Origin: Rheinheimera riviphila
Lineage (GTDB): Bacteria; Pseudomonadota; Gammaproteobacteria; Enterobacterales; Alteromonadaceae
Length of the DNA stretch: 64,000 nt
NCBI RefSeq assembly: GCF_004005945.1
Contig: NZ_SACS01000022.1
Coordinates: forward strand, 1-64,000
Direction: 5' to 3'
Position numbers and translations under genes: made by a program. The notes beneath the pieces are model-generated. The model worked only from the letters and a program-made list of their open reading frames with translations. It ran no database searches and was not told the DNA's origin. Each line of letters opens with the position of its first letter. Positions within the stretch are counted from its first letter, which is position 1. Of this stretch, positions 8,195 through 15,323 are shown in pieces.

Positions 8195-8458
8195 TTATTG
8201 AAAATGAACTGACTGTTTAGTCGGTTGTTCTTCTTGTTCAACAGGCTGCTCTTCTTCCTCTGCAGGGTGCTCTGTCACACAACGATAAACCGGTACTTCC
8301 AACAATTCAGAGAGTGCTTCAACATTGCCTTGTAACAAGGCTTCTAATTGATTTTTGTCTGTTGCCGCATCGCTAAACATCGCCATCAGTTGTGCCTGAC
8401 TTAATTGCTGTAATGCTGCATTGGTGCCCAGTTGCTCGATAACATGGATCAGTGACAT
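8195..8458 (-). CDS. candidate split-borosin precursor peptide
   Basis: An 87-residue peptide starting MSLIHVIEQLG; AGGGATAG lies just upstream of the ATG, which makes this start better than the longer in-frame one at 8509. Residues 2-55 are predicted to be a bundle of short amphipathic helices ending in LEALLQGNVEALSELL. This resembles the leader/binding domain of SonA-type borosin precursors and, more distantly, Nif11-like leaders. A short hydrophobic stretch, VPVYRCVTEHP (55-65), follows and is the likeliest site of backbone N-methylation. The tail is acidic and repetitive (EEEEQPVEQEEQP), ending KQSVHFQ. It is the first gene of the operon that ends with the borosin-type methyltransferase, 3.3 kb away. 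The core assignment is inference; a non-RiPP small acidic protein remains possible. Confidence 0.65.
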   Translation of the reverse strand: MSLIHVIEQLGTNAALQQLSQAQLMAMFSDAATDKNQLEALLQGNVEALSELLEVPVYRCVTEHPAEEEEQPVEQEEQPTKQSVHFQ

Positions 8459-8798
8459 ATCTATCCCTAAAATTAGCTGAGTTGGAAATTCAAATTGATG
8501 CTGAACCAAAAGCTTCAGTCGGTTGTTACATCAACGTTTTGTTAATAGGTAATACGCTGGTTAAGACTAACTGAAGTCGCTTGTTTTGAAAAGGAAAAAA
8601 ACAGGTACTGTGCGAAGTGCTGAGGGACCAATAATTGCTTTAAGGCAGGAGCTGCTGATGCAGGGATTCGGGGCGTTTGCAGCCAGTTGGCAAGTGTAGT
8701 AACGCTTTTGGAACACTAGGTCAAGGTTGGCCGGTTGGGCAGCTTGGCATTGCGGCCTTGTCCTTCAAAAACAGTTGAAGGACAAGGGCTTAACAGGT
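8459..8798. other. intergenic region upstream of the borosin operon, with a 13-bp inverted repeat
   Basis: About 340 bases between the minus-strand PBP gene and the candidate precursor gene. Next to the PBP stop lies a perfect 13-bp inverted repeat (8756-8768 and 8775-8787, six-base loop), which probably ends the PBP transcript although no T-run follows. The rest must hold the promoter of the precursor operon, transcribed leftwards. I could not pick out a convincing -35/-10 pair or operator. Confidence 0.5.
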
Positions 8799-11700
8799 TT
8801 ATTTAGTTGGGGCCACACACATCGGGCTATTTTTCACCACATAAGGCCGGATCAGCGGTGCCATGCCTTTCAGCACTTGCAGTGGTAGGGCGGAGGTGAA
8901 GCTGAAACCGTCGGCGCCTTTGCCCGGTACAAAAGCGGTCAGAGTGCCAAAATAGTTGTCGCCTAAGAAAAACACAAAAGTGGCAGTGCGGTTGTTAACG
9001 GTCGATGCCATCACTTTGCCACGCACCACCTGAGTGGCAACGCGGTTATCGCCGGTGCCGGTTTTTCCGCCAATTTTCAGCGCGCTGCCATCGGCTTTCA
9101 TAAAGCTGCCAGTCAGACGGCGTGCGGTACCAAGCTCTGCCACCTGGCCTAAAGTTTTCTTCAGCGCCCGTGCCACTTCTGGTCGCATCACCCGTTCACC
9201 GGCACTGGCGTTATATTGCAGCATGGTTTCGTAAGGGGTTTTGGCAGCAAAATGCAGGCTGTCGATACGGATGGTCGGTAGCTTAATACCATCGTTCTGA
9301 ATAATCCCCATCAGCTCAGCTAAAGCCGCCGGGCGATCGCCAGAGCTGCCGAGCGCCGTGCCTAAAGACGGCACTAAGTGGTCAAAGGCGTAACCCAGCT
9401 TGGCCCAGCGTTGGTGGATATCGAGGAAGGCTTCTACTTCCAGCATAATGCGGATGCGGTTGTCGCGGGCGCTGCGATTGCTGGTTTTAAATAACCAACG
9501 ATACACTTGCTGGCGCTGCTCGCTGCTTTGCGCCACGGCGTCGTTAAACTTAGCATCGGGGTTTTTGTTCATGTAGCTCAGTAACCAAAGTTCCAGCGGG
9601 TGCACTTTGGCGATATAACCCTGATCCGGCAGGCTGAATTTGCCCGGGCCATATTTGTTATAAAGCTCGTTTAGTTTTTTCGGCGTGAACTGTTCATCCG
9701 GCAGCTTGTCGGTCAAAAAGCGGCTGAATAGCGCAAAGTCAGACTCAGGTAATAAATAGCGATGCACTGCAGCCAGCCGGTCTGGCGTTTGTTTTAAGCC
9801 GTCAAAAAACACTTCAAGCCGTTCATCGGCCGGTTTTTGCTGATACTTGCGCCAGAATTTACGCAAAAACTCGGTGCCTTCTTTATCGATAAAGCGGCGC
9901 AGGTATTCTTCCCGTTTTGGATCTTTATCGCTGCGCAGCAATAACGAGCTGCTGCCAAGCGTTTGATAACTACTGGAATAAGCCACGATATCGCGCATCA
10001 ACCTAACAAATGGCAGGTTATGTGATTGCTGTAGCGACTCGGCCACAGTCGGCACTTTGCCATTTTCTTTGTTGTCGAAGTTATTAAATACCTGTAAACC
10101 ACCACCGGTAAAAAACCGTTCGGCAGGCGAGGCAGAATAGGTCCGCTGCAAGGCGGCATCCAGCATGGCAGTCAGGCTGCGATCGGAGGTTTGCGCCATA
10201 TATTGTGAGGCCCAGCGGGTGATATGGTCTTGCGGCGCAATGTCCAGATTCAGCAAGTTGACCGGTAGTTCGTCAGCGAAACTCTGGTGTAGCTCGGCGA
10301 CAATTTCCAGATAGGTCGCCAGCACCCGCAGTTTGGCGGTTGAACCCAGTTCCAATTTACTATGTTCATTTAAATCAAAAGGTTGGTCTGTACTGTCGGT
10401 TTGCACCCGGACTCTGTTACCGTCCGCGGTTTTTTCAAATAAAGTGAAACTATATAAGACTTCGGCGGTGCCTTTAGCGCTTAACAGCCGCTCACCAATC
10501 AAACCATATTTGGCGGCGGTGTCGGGGTTGGCCAGACTGCGTAAATAGGAGCTGACTTTTTGCTGTACTTCACCATGCAGCGCGCTGTGGGCGTTGAGAT
10601 CTAACCGGTCCAGATCGTACATCGGTTGATTCAGTAAATTGCCTAACCGCAAGCGGGCGGCGTTAATGCCTTTACGCGCATCCTGTTCGGCTTGTGACTG
10701 GTTCGGTTTGGCGCGCACGAATGTGAGTTTCTGTGATAATGCTGAATCGCGTAAGGAGGCATCAACAATACCGGCATTGGCCAGAAGCCGGATATGGCTG
10801 TCAGTCAGTTCTTCCAGATCGTCGTGGCCTTGCAGTAAATAATACGAAGGGCGGCGCTGCGCAATCATCAACGCGACAATTTGCCGGAAATATTGTGCCC
10901 GTTCACTGGCCGTTTCCGCTTGTTCCGGGTTGCTCAGCAACTGATTGGCTTTAGTAAAATCGCTGCCAAACCAGGCATACAGCGCATCACCAACACCATG
11001 CACTTCACCGTGGCCAGGAGCTGAAGATAAAGGCACCGTGTTTAGATAATCTTGCACAATGCGCGTGCGCATGCCCATGGTATTGGTGCCGTGGGCATAA
11101 ACGCGGATAGTGCCGGAGATGATTTGCACCGCTTTGTCTTTAAAGCTGCGGGTCAAACCTTGCGGCGAGTGCCTGAATTTTTCAATCTGGGTGGCGAGGG
11201 TACTGCCACCGGCCGACTGACCACCGACCGATAATACTTTCCCGACCTGGCTGGCTGCCGCCATGATAAAGCGTGGCCAATCCATCACAGGGTTGGCCAT
11301 CGGCGGAATGCGCAGTAAATTACGGTTTTCAATAAACAGCAGGCTATGCGCGACGACCAACGGAATGTCGCGTGGATCGCGGTAGACGCGCTGCGGGTAA
11401 TTAAAATCAAATAAAGTTTCATTGCGGCAATCGGCTAAAAACAAGCCGGATTGTACTTTTTCGCGATAAGGCGGGAATAATCCCTGCTCGGCGTAACTTT
11501 GCAGCGCTGGTGAAAATTCGGTTTGCGCCATAATGCGAAAATTGCGTTCCTGCAATCTTGGCAATAATTGCGGTAACCGGCTGTAGCCATGACGCTCGTC
11601 AAAAGGGCCGGCTTGTGGATACACGATGTTGTTGGATGGACCCGATTTTAATTGATAGGTCAGGGTCTTGGCGTATTCGCTGATCGGTTTGGCGCTGTAG

Positions 11701-11909
11701 TTTGCGGTATGCATTTCATATGCAACCAGCACAGCCCCAGCAATCAGTAATAGGAGTAACAACCAAGGGATCAGGCTTCGACGCGGTTGTGCTGGTTGCC
11801 TTACAGTTGTGTCGGTTTCGCTGCTGTAGGATTTCGGCGCAGAAGGTTCGCGGTAATTATCAAACTGCATTTTTTCAACTGACGGGGGCGTAGGCAACGT
11901 AATTTCCAT
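8799..11909 (-). CDS. atypical bifunctional penicillin-binding protein (GT51 transglycosylase + transpeptidase)
   Basis: A 1036-residue inner-membrane protein anchored by one helix (about residues 45-65, IPWLLLLLLIAGAVLVAY) after a Pro/Ser-rich cytoplasmic tail. The glycosyltransferase-51 domain shows FIENRNLL (in place of the usual ED..F..H) and GGSTLATQIEK at about 233. It also shows VQDYLNTVPL and VGDALYAWFG. The transpeptidase domain carries STAK (SxxK) near 521, SHN (SxN) near 627 and KTGTG near 948. The gap of roughly 320 residues between SxN and KTG is larger than in ordinary class A PBPs and contains a helical, charged insertion. It should polymerise and crosslink peptidoglycan in the periplasm. 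Divergent GT51 motifs leave glycosyltransferase activity uncertain. No strong ribosome-binding site precedes the ATG. It is a single gene with no obvious operon partner. Confidence 0.8.
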   Translation of the reverse strand: MEITLPTPPSVEKMQFDNYREPSAPKSYSSETDTTVRQPAQPRRSLIPWLLLLLLIAGAVLVAYEMHTANYSAKPISEYAKTLTYQLKSGPSNNIVYPQAGPFDERHGYSRLPQLLPRLQERNFRIMAQTEFSPALQSYAEQGLFPPYREKVQSGLFLADCRNETLFDFNYPQRVYRDPRDIPLVVAHSLLFIENRNLLRIPPMANPVMDWPRFIMAAASQVGKVLSVGGQSAGGSTLATQIEKFRHSPQGLTRSFKDKAVQIISGTIRVYAHGTNTMGMRTRIVQDYLNTVPLSSAPGHGEVHGVGDALYAWFGSDFTKANQLLSNPEQAETASERAQYFRQIVALMIAQRRPSYYLLQGHDDLEELTDSHIRLLANAGIVDASLRDSALSQKLTFVRAKPNQSQAEQDARKGINAARLRLGNLLNQPMYDLDRLDLNAHSALHGEVQQKVSSYLRSLANPDTAAKYGLIGERLLSAKGTAEVLYSFTLFEKTADGNRVRVQTDSTDQPFDLNEHSKLELGSTAKLRVLATYLEIVAELHQSFADELPVNLLNLDIAPQDHITRWASQYMAQTSDRSLTAMLDAALQRTYSASPAERFFTGGGLQVFNNFDNKENGKVPTVAESLQQSHNLPFVRLMRDIVAYSSSYQTLGSSSLLLRSDKDPKREEYLRRFIDKEGTEFLRKFWRKYQQKPADERLEVFFDGLKQTPDRLAAVHRYLLPESDFALFSRFLTDKLPDEQFTPKKLNELYNKYGPGKFSLPDQGYIAKVHPLELWLLSYMNKNPDAKFNDAVAQSSEQRQQVYRWLFKTSNRSARDNRIRIMLEVEAFLDIHQRWAKLGYAFDHLVPSLGTALGSSGDRPAALAELMGIIQNDGIKLPTIRIDSLHFAAKTPYETMLQYNASAGERVMRPEVARALKKTLGQVAELGTARRLTGSFMKADGSALKIGGKTGTGDNRVATQVVRGKVMASTVNNRTATFVFFLGDNYFGTLTAFVPGKGADGFSFTSALPLQVLKGMAPLIRPYVVKNSPMCVAPTK

Positions 11910-12044
11910 TTAGAGTGGCGGCTGGCTCAGTGGCGGATTTTAACCGGTTTGCCCGGTCATTGCAGCTGAATTTTCTAAAACTATGTTGTAACGAACATTC
12001 ACCGAAGCGCAGAATTTTCCATTCTGGCTTCGGTGCTTGCGCTA

Positions 12045-12527
12045 TTAATGGTGGTGATGGCCGCCAACACCGTGCGCATGACCATGGGCAATTTCTTCGT
12101 CAGAGGCGGCACGTACGTCCAGCACTTCGAAATTGAACGTCAGCGTCTTGCCAGCCAGTGGGTGGTTGGTGTCGACTTCCGCTTTAAACATGCCGATTTT
12201 GACGATAGTGACCTGGCGTGGGCCTTGTTCCGTCTCAACGACGGCGGTCATGCCGGCTTTCCATTTTTTGGCGCCTTGCAGATGTTTTACCATCACGCTT
12301 TGGATGGCGTCGTCACGGCGCTCGCCGTAAGCATCGCCTGGCGTTAACACCAGATCCAGCGTGTCGCCGATGGTTTTGTCGGTGAGGGCAGCTTCAATCG
12401 CTGGCAACATATTCTGGTGACCGTGCAGATATAACAGCGGTTCGCTTTGGGCTGAGCTTTCCAGCAAGCCGTTTTCATCACTGAGTTTATAGTGCAGTTG
12501 CACCACGGTATTTTGGCTGATCTTCAT
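12045..12527 (-). CDS. slyD: FKBP-type peptidyl-prolyl cis-trans isomerase, SlyD-like
   Basis: A 160-residue cytoplasmic prolyl isomerase and chaperone. It contains the FKBP core (VVQLHYKLSDENG, LLYLHGHQNMLPAIEAAL, LTPGDAYGERRDD) with an inserted-in-flap domain in the middle. The family's closing motif HPLAGKTLTFNFEVLDVR follows. The C-terminus is histidine-rich (HGHAHGVGGHHHH), matching SlyD's metal-binding tail that delivers Ni(II) to hydrogenase in enterobacteria. It is shorter than E. coli SlyD (196 residues), as in many relatives with a reduced tail. The start MKISQN gives the normal family N-terminus; an in-frame ATG 12 codons upstream would add an unusual extension. Confidence 0.9.
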   Translation of the reverse strand: MKISQNTVVQLHYKLSDENGLLESSAQSEPLLYLHGHQNMLPAIEAALTDKTIGDTLDLVLTPGDAYGERRDDAIQSVMVKHLQGAKKWKAGMTAVVETEQGPRQVTIVKIGMFKAEVDTNHPLAGKTLTFNFEVLDVRAASDEEIAHGHAHGVGGHHHH

Positions 12528-12643
12528 GAATAAAAAGTTCCTGATGGACGAAAAGGCCGCCATTATCCTGAGTTGTCAGGCAAAGTGCGACCTTTTTTTC
12601 CGGTTGTTGTCGTGAGCTAGTCAGCTGAACTTAGCAACATGAA

Positions 12644-13321
12644 TTAGTCATGGCCACGGTGGTAATGGCGTTTTTCCTCACGATGGCCGTGGTCGCGATC
12701 CTGATAGACATAGACTTTTTCGTACTGACGTGGCCGGTAATCCACTTCTACAAACTGCACCCGCTGCTGACAAGCGCCGTAGTGATGGCAATATTTTCTC
12801 CAATGTTTACGGTGTTTTTTCGGTGCCTGCACCAACACGTATACGGGTTGCGGCGCGTATTGTGGCGAGTAGTCGTGATGGACATACACCGGCTCGCGAT
12901 AAACGGGTTGGTGGTACACCGGTTGATGATAAACCCGGACGGCCGGTTGTCCGACGTTGATTTGCCCATACACGCCCGGCTGAATTTGACCTTGTACGCT
13001 GATACTGACATCCGCGGCCTGCGTTTGCGGAACCAGTAATGTGCCGATGGTGAATAAGCCCGGCAGCAGCATTTTTTTCAGATTTTGTAGCAGTTGTTGC
13101 CAACGGCTACGCTGGGCTTTTTCTGCTAGTGGTTGGTTTGTGTGGTTTGTGTGGTTTGTGTGGTTTTTTTGCTGAGAGTTGTGGTCATCCTCAACCGGGA
13201 TGTCGCATTGAACCACACGGTGAGTTTGCGCAAGTAACTGCTTTGGCTGCTTCCTTTGAAGAGAAGCGCTTTGAAGACAGGCGTTTTGAAGATGAGTGCT
13301 TTGTGGATGATTGTTGTTCAT
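12644..13321 (-). CDS. hypothetical His/Tyr/Gln-rich protein with PVY repeats
   Basis: A 225-residue protein of unknown function. AGGAGG lies five bases before the ATG, a strong initiation site. Residues 1-80 are polar and contain small repeats (CLQSASLQ-type, then NHT three times from a 9-bp DNA repeat at about 13130-13160). A hydrophobic segment with an AxA site follows (LLPGLFTIGTLLVPQTQA, about residues 85-103). It looks like a signal peptide preceded by an unusually long polar region. The remainder is rich in Tyr, His, Pro and Val, with repeated HQPVY/REPVYV units, and ends in a basic, His-rich tail (HGHREEKRHYHRGHD). It is probably exported. I recognise the composition from 'YXWxxG/PVYV' envelope proteins but no family. 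Confidence 0.65.
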   Translation of the reverse strand: MNNNHPQSTHLQNACLQSASLQRKQPKQLLAQTHRVVQCDIPVEDDHNSQQKNHTNHTNHTNQPLAEKAQRSRWQQLLQNLKKMLLPGLFTIGTLLVPQTQAADVSISVQGQIQPGVYGQINVGQPAVRVYHQPVYHQPVYREPVYVHHDYSPQYAPQPVYVLVQAPKKHRKHWRKYCHHYGACQQRVQFVEVDYRPRQYEKVYVYQDRDHGHREEKRHYHRGHD

Positions 13322-13453
13322 AAAAGCCTCCTGCGGCGATATTCCAACGATGGCGTTGTAATGAATATCGGCGTCAGCCACTGAATCATGGCTGAATAAG
13401 AAGTTTCTAATTTATACCCGCGCGGGACGCCGCAAAGTTGCCCACTACCAGTT

Positions 13454-13617
13454 GGCGTACTGCCGCTGACGCGGCGAGTAGCGCCCTACGCAAAGGTATG
13501 TTTTTTTTAATGAAAAATGTCGTCGGCGTACTGCCGCTGACGCGGCGAGTAGCGCCCTACACAAGCATCTGTTTTGGAGAGGAAATTGTAGGGCGTACTC
13601 GCCGAAGGCAGTACGCC
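13454..13617. repeat. three copies of a REP-like palindromic repeat
   Basis: Two direct copies of the same 36-base sequence lie at 13454-13489 and 13525-13560 (beginning GGCGTACTGCCGCTGACGCG, ending GAGTAGCGCCCTAC). A third, inverted and slightly diverged copy is at 13588-13617 (GTAGGGCGTACTCGCC, ending GCAGTACGCC). Each copy is itself an imperfect palindrome. This is the arrangement of REP/BIME elements, which lie between genes and can halt exonucleases or end transcripts. They fill most of the gap between the hypothetical gene and mtfA. Confidence 0.85.
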
Positions 13618-13655
13618 GTCATGTAAAGCAGCGCTAAAGCGGCGGATCTGGTTGT

Positions 13656-14486
13656 CTATTGGCTCCATAACGCCGGATCCAGCCGGTAATATTGTTTCAG
13701 TTGTTGATAAAGCGCCGGATGTTGCAGCTGAAATATCTGGCCTTGTTCGAAAAAGACTTCGGTGATCACGGCAAAAAACTCCGCCGGATTGGTGGCGGCG
13801 TAAGGGTCAAATAACGAAGGTAAGCCTTGCGCCAAACGCTGTTGCAGTGCCTGAAATTCGCTGCCCAAAACCTTGCTCCAGACGCGGTATGCTTCAGTGC
13901 TGGCTAGAAAGGGCGCCCCATTGGCGGCGCCATTTTCTTGATCCAGTTGATGCGCGAATTCATGCAGCACCACATTATGACCATCAGTTGGATCGGCAGC
14001 GCCGTGTTGACTGTCCGGCCAGGACAACACCACTTTGCCTTGTTGCCAGGATTCGCCAAGCCTGATTTGCACCTGTTCATGCACCACTCCCGCCGCATCA
14101 GGCTGGGTTTGTGGCACCTGATAAGCCGCCGGATAGACCAGAATCGTCTTTAAATTCGGGAACAGTTGCGTCGGGCGATTGAGCATTAATAAACAAGCTT
14201 GTGCGGCAATATTGATACGGATTTCGTCGGTAATTTCCAGCCCTTCACAACCGATAAATTGTTTTTCGGCCAGAAACAGCTGAATTAGTTTTTTCAGTCG
14301 CAGTTGCAAATCGGCCGGTAAGGCGTGAAAGAGCGGCAACTGCTGTTTGAGTATTTTGCGCCAGCGGGTGGGGAAAGGGGTCGCGGCAATCCGTTGTGTT
14401 CGAAGCGATTGCCGCCAAACTGGCGACAGCAGCCAACCCATCATCAGGCACATAACGACTAAAATAATTGCGGTTTGCCAGTTCAT
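13656..14486 (-). CDS. mtfA: MtfA-type zinc metallopeptidase (M90)
   Basis: A 276-residue homologue of MtfA (YeeI), the zinc peptidase that in E. coli binds the Mlc repressor and so affects glucose-PTS expression. The zinc motif HEFAH is at 175-179 (VVLHEFAHQLDQENG), and the distal glutamate ligand is in NPAEFFAVITEVFFE near residue 240. The family motif for the N-terminal fold, CEGLEITDEIRINIAAQACLL, is intact. Unlike cytosolic E. coli MtfA, this version begins with a hydrophobic segment (ILVVMCLMMGWLL), so it is probably membrane-attached, as in many marine relatives. It reads towards the REP cluster and is divergent from the UPRT gene. Confidence 0.88.
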   Translation of the reverse strand: MNWQTAIILVVMCLMMGWLLSPVWRQSLRTQRIAATPFPTRWRKILKQQLPLFHALPADLQLRLKKLIQLFLAEKQFIGCEGLEITDEIRINIAAQACLLMLNRPTQLFPNLKTILVYPAAYQVPQTQPDAAGVVHEQVQIRLGESWQQGKVVLSWPDSQHGAADPTDGHNVVLHEFAHQLDQENGAANGAPFLASTEAYRVWSKVLGSEFQALQQRLAQGLPSLFDPYAATNPAEFFAVITEVFFEQGQIFQLQHPALYQQLKQYYRLDPALWSQ

Positions 14487-14660
14487 TCAAAACCTACTCC
14501 CGGGAAACTCTGCCCACTGCAGCGCTGCTCCTTCAGAAATGGGAGATTGGCCGACCTTTTTCAAGGGGGACGGCTTTGCTGTGCAAAAGCCGCTACTTTT
14601 AACACGCAAATTGCTAAATCCTTGTATACACTGTAGGCAGTGTCATTTTCGGAACCTGCT

Positions 14661-15314
14661 ATGAAGATTTTCCAATTACAACAACAACTTTCCATCGCGC
14701 AAACCATTTTGCGGCAACTGCGGGACCCGCAAATTCAGCAAGATCGCTGGCGTTTCCGGCAAAATTTACAACGGTTGGGCGCATTGTTGGCGTATGAAGT
14801 CTCAAAACAGCTGCCTTATCAGCAAGCTACCCTGCAAACCGGTCTTGGCAGCGCCACCGTTGCCAATTTGGAGCAACAACCGGTGCTGATTTGTGTGATG
14901 CGCGCCGGTTTGCCGTTTTATGAAGGTTTTCTACAAATGTTCGATCAGGCTGACAGTGGTTTTGTCGGCGCTTATCGCCAGGAAGGCGCCAATGCCAGCG
15001 AACTGGATATTTTCTTAGGCTACAGCGCCGCGCCGGAAATTGCCGGACGGGATTTAATTTTAATTGATCCAATGCTCGCCACGGGTTCGTCATTGCTAAA
15101 AGTGTGGGAGCTATTAAAACGGCATGGTGAACCTCGTAGTTTACATATTGCCGCCGCCATTGCTGCGCCTGAAGGATTGGCGCTATTGCAGCAACAGCTT
15201 GGATTTCCGACCTCGTTCTGGCTGGGTGCTGTGGATCAGTGCCTGAACGAGCAAGCCTATATTGTACCTGGGCTGGGGGATGCCGGTGACCTTTGTTATG
15301 GACGCAAGGAATAA
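14661..15314 (+). CDS. uracil phosphoribosyltransferase-like protein
   Basis: A 217-residue type-I phosphoribosyltransferase of the UPRT family, which makes UMP from uracil and PRPP. VMRAGLPF corresponds to the flexible-loop segment of Upp, DPMLATGSS is the PRPP-binding motif (usually DPMLATGGS), and YIVPGLGDAGD is the uracil-binding C-terminal signature. The N-terminal half is much more divergent than standard Upp, so this is probably a second, specialised paralogue rather than the housekeeping copy. The start was placed at the ATG after GGAACCTGCT; an in-frame GTG at 14640 is less likely. The following sensor gene begins within 10 bases of its stop, suggesting co-transcription. Confidence 0.75.
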   Translation: MKIFQLQQQLSIAQTILRQLRDPQIQQDRWRFRQNLQRLGALLAYEVSKQLPYQQATLQTGLGSATVANLEQQPVLICVMRAGLPFYEGFLQMFDQADSGFVGAYRQEGANASELDIFLGYSAAPEIAGRDLILIDPMLATGSSLLKVWELLKRHGEPRSLHIAAAIAAPEGLALLQQQLGFPTSFWLGAVDQCLNEQAYIVPGLGDAGDLCYGRKE

Positions 15315-15323
15315 CATGAGTCT

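Noticed and set aside
13129-13323. Plus-strand CGL-repeat frame (VGLCGLCGLCGFF)
   Set aside because: It is the antisense reading of the NHT repeat in the well-supported minus-strand gene.
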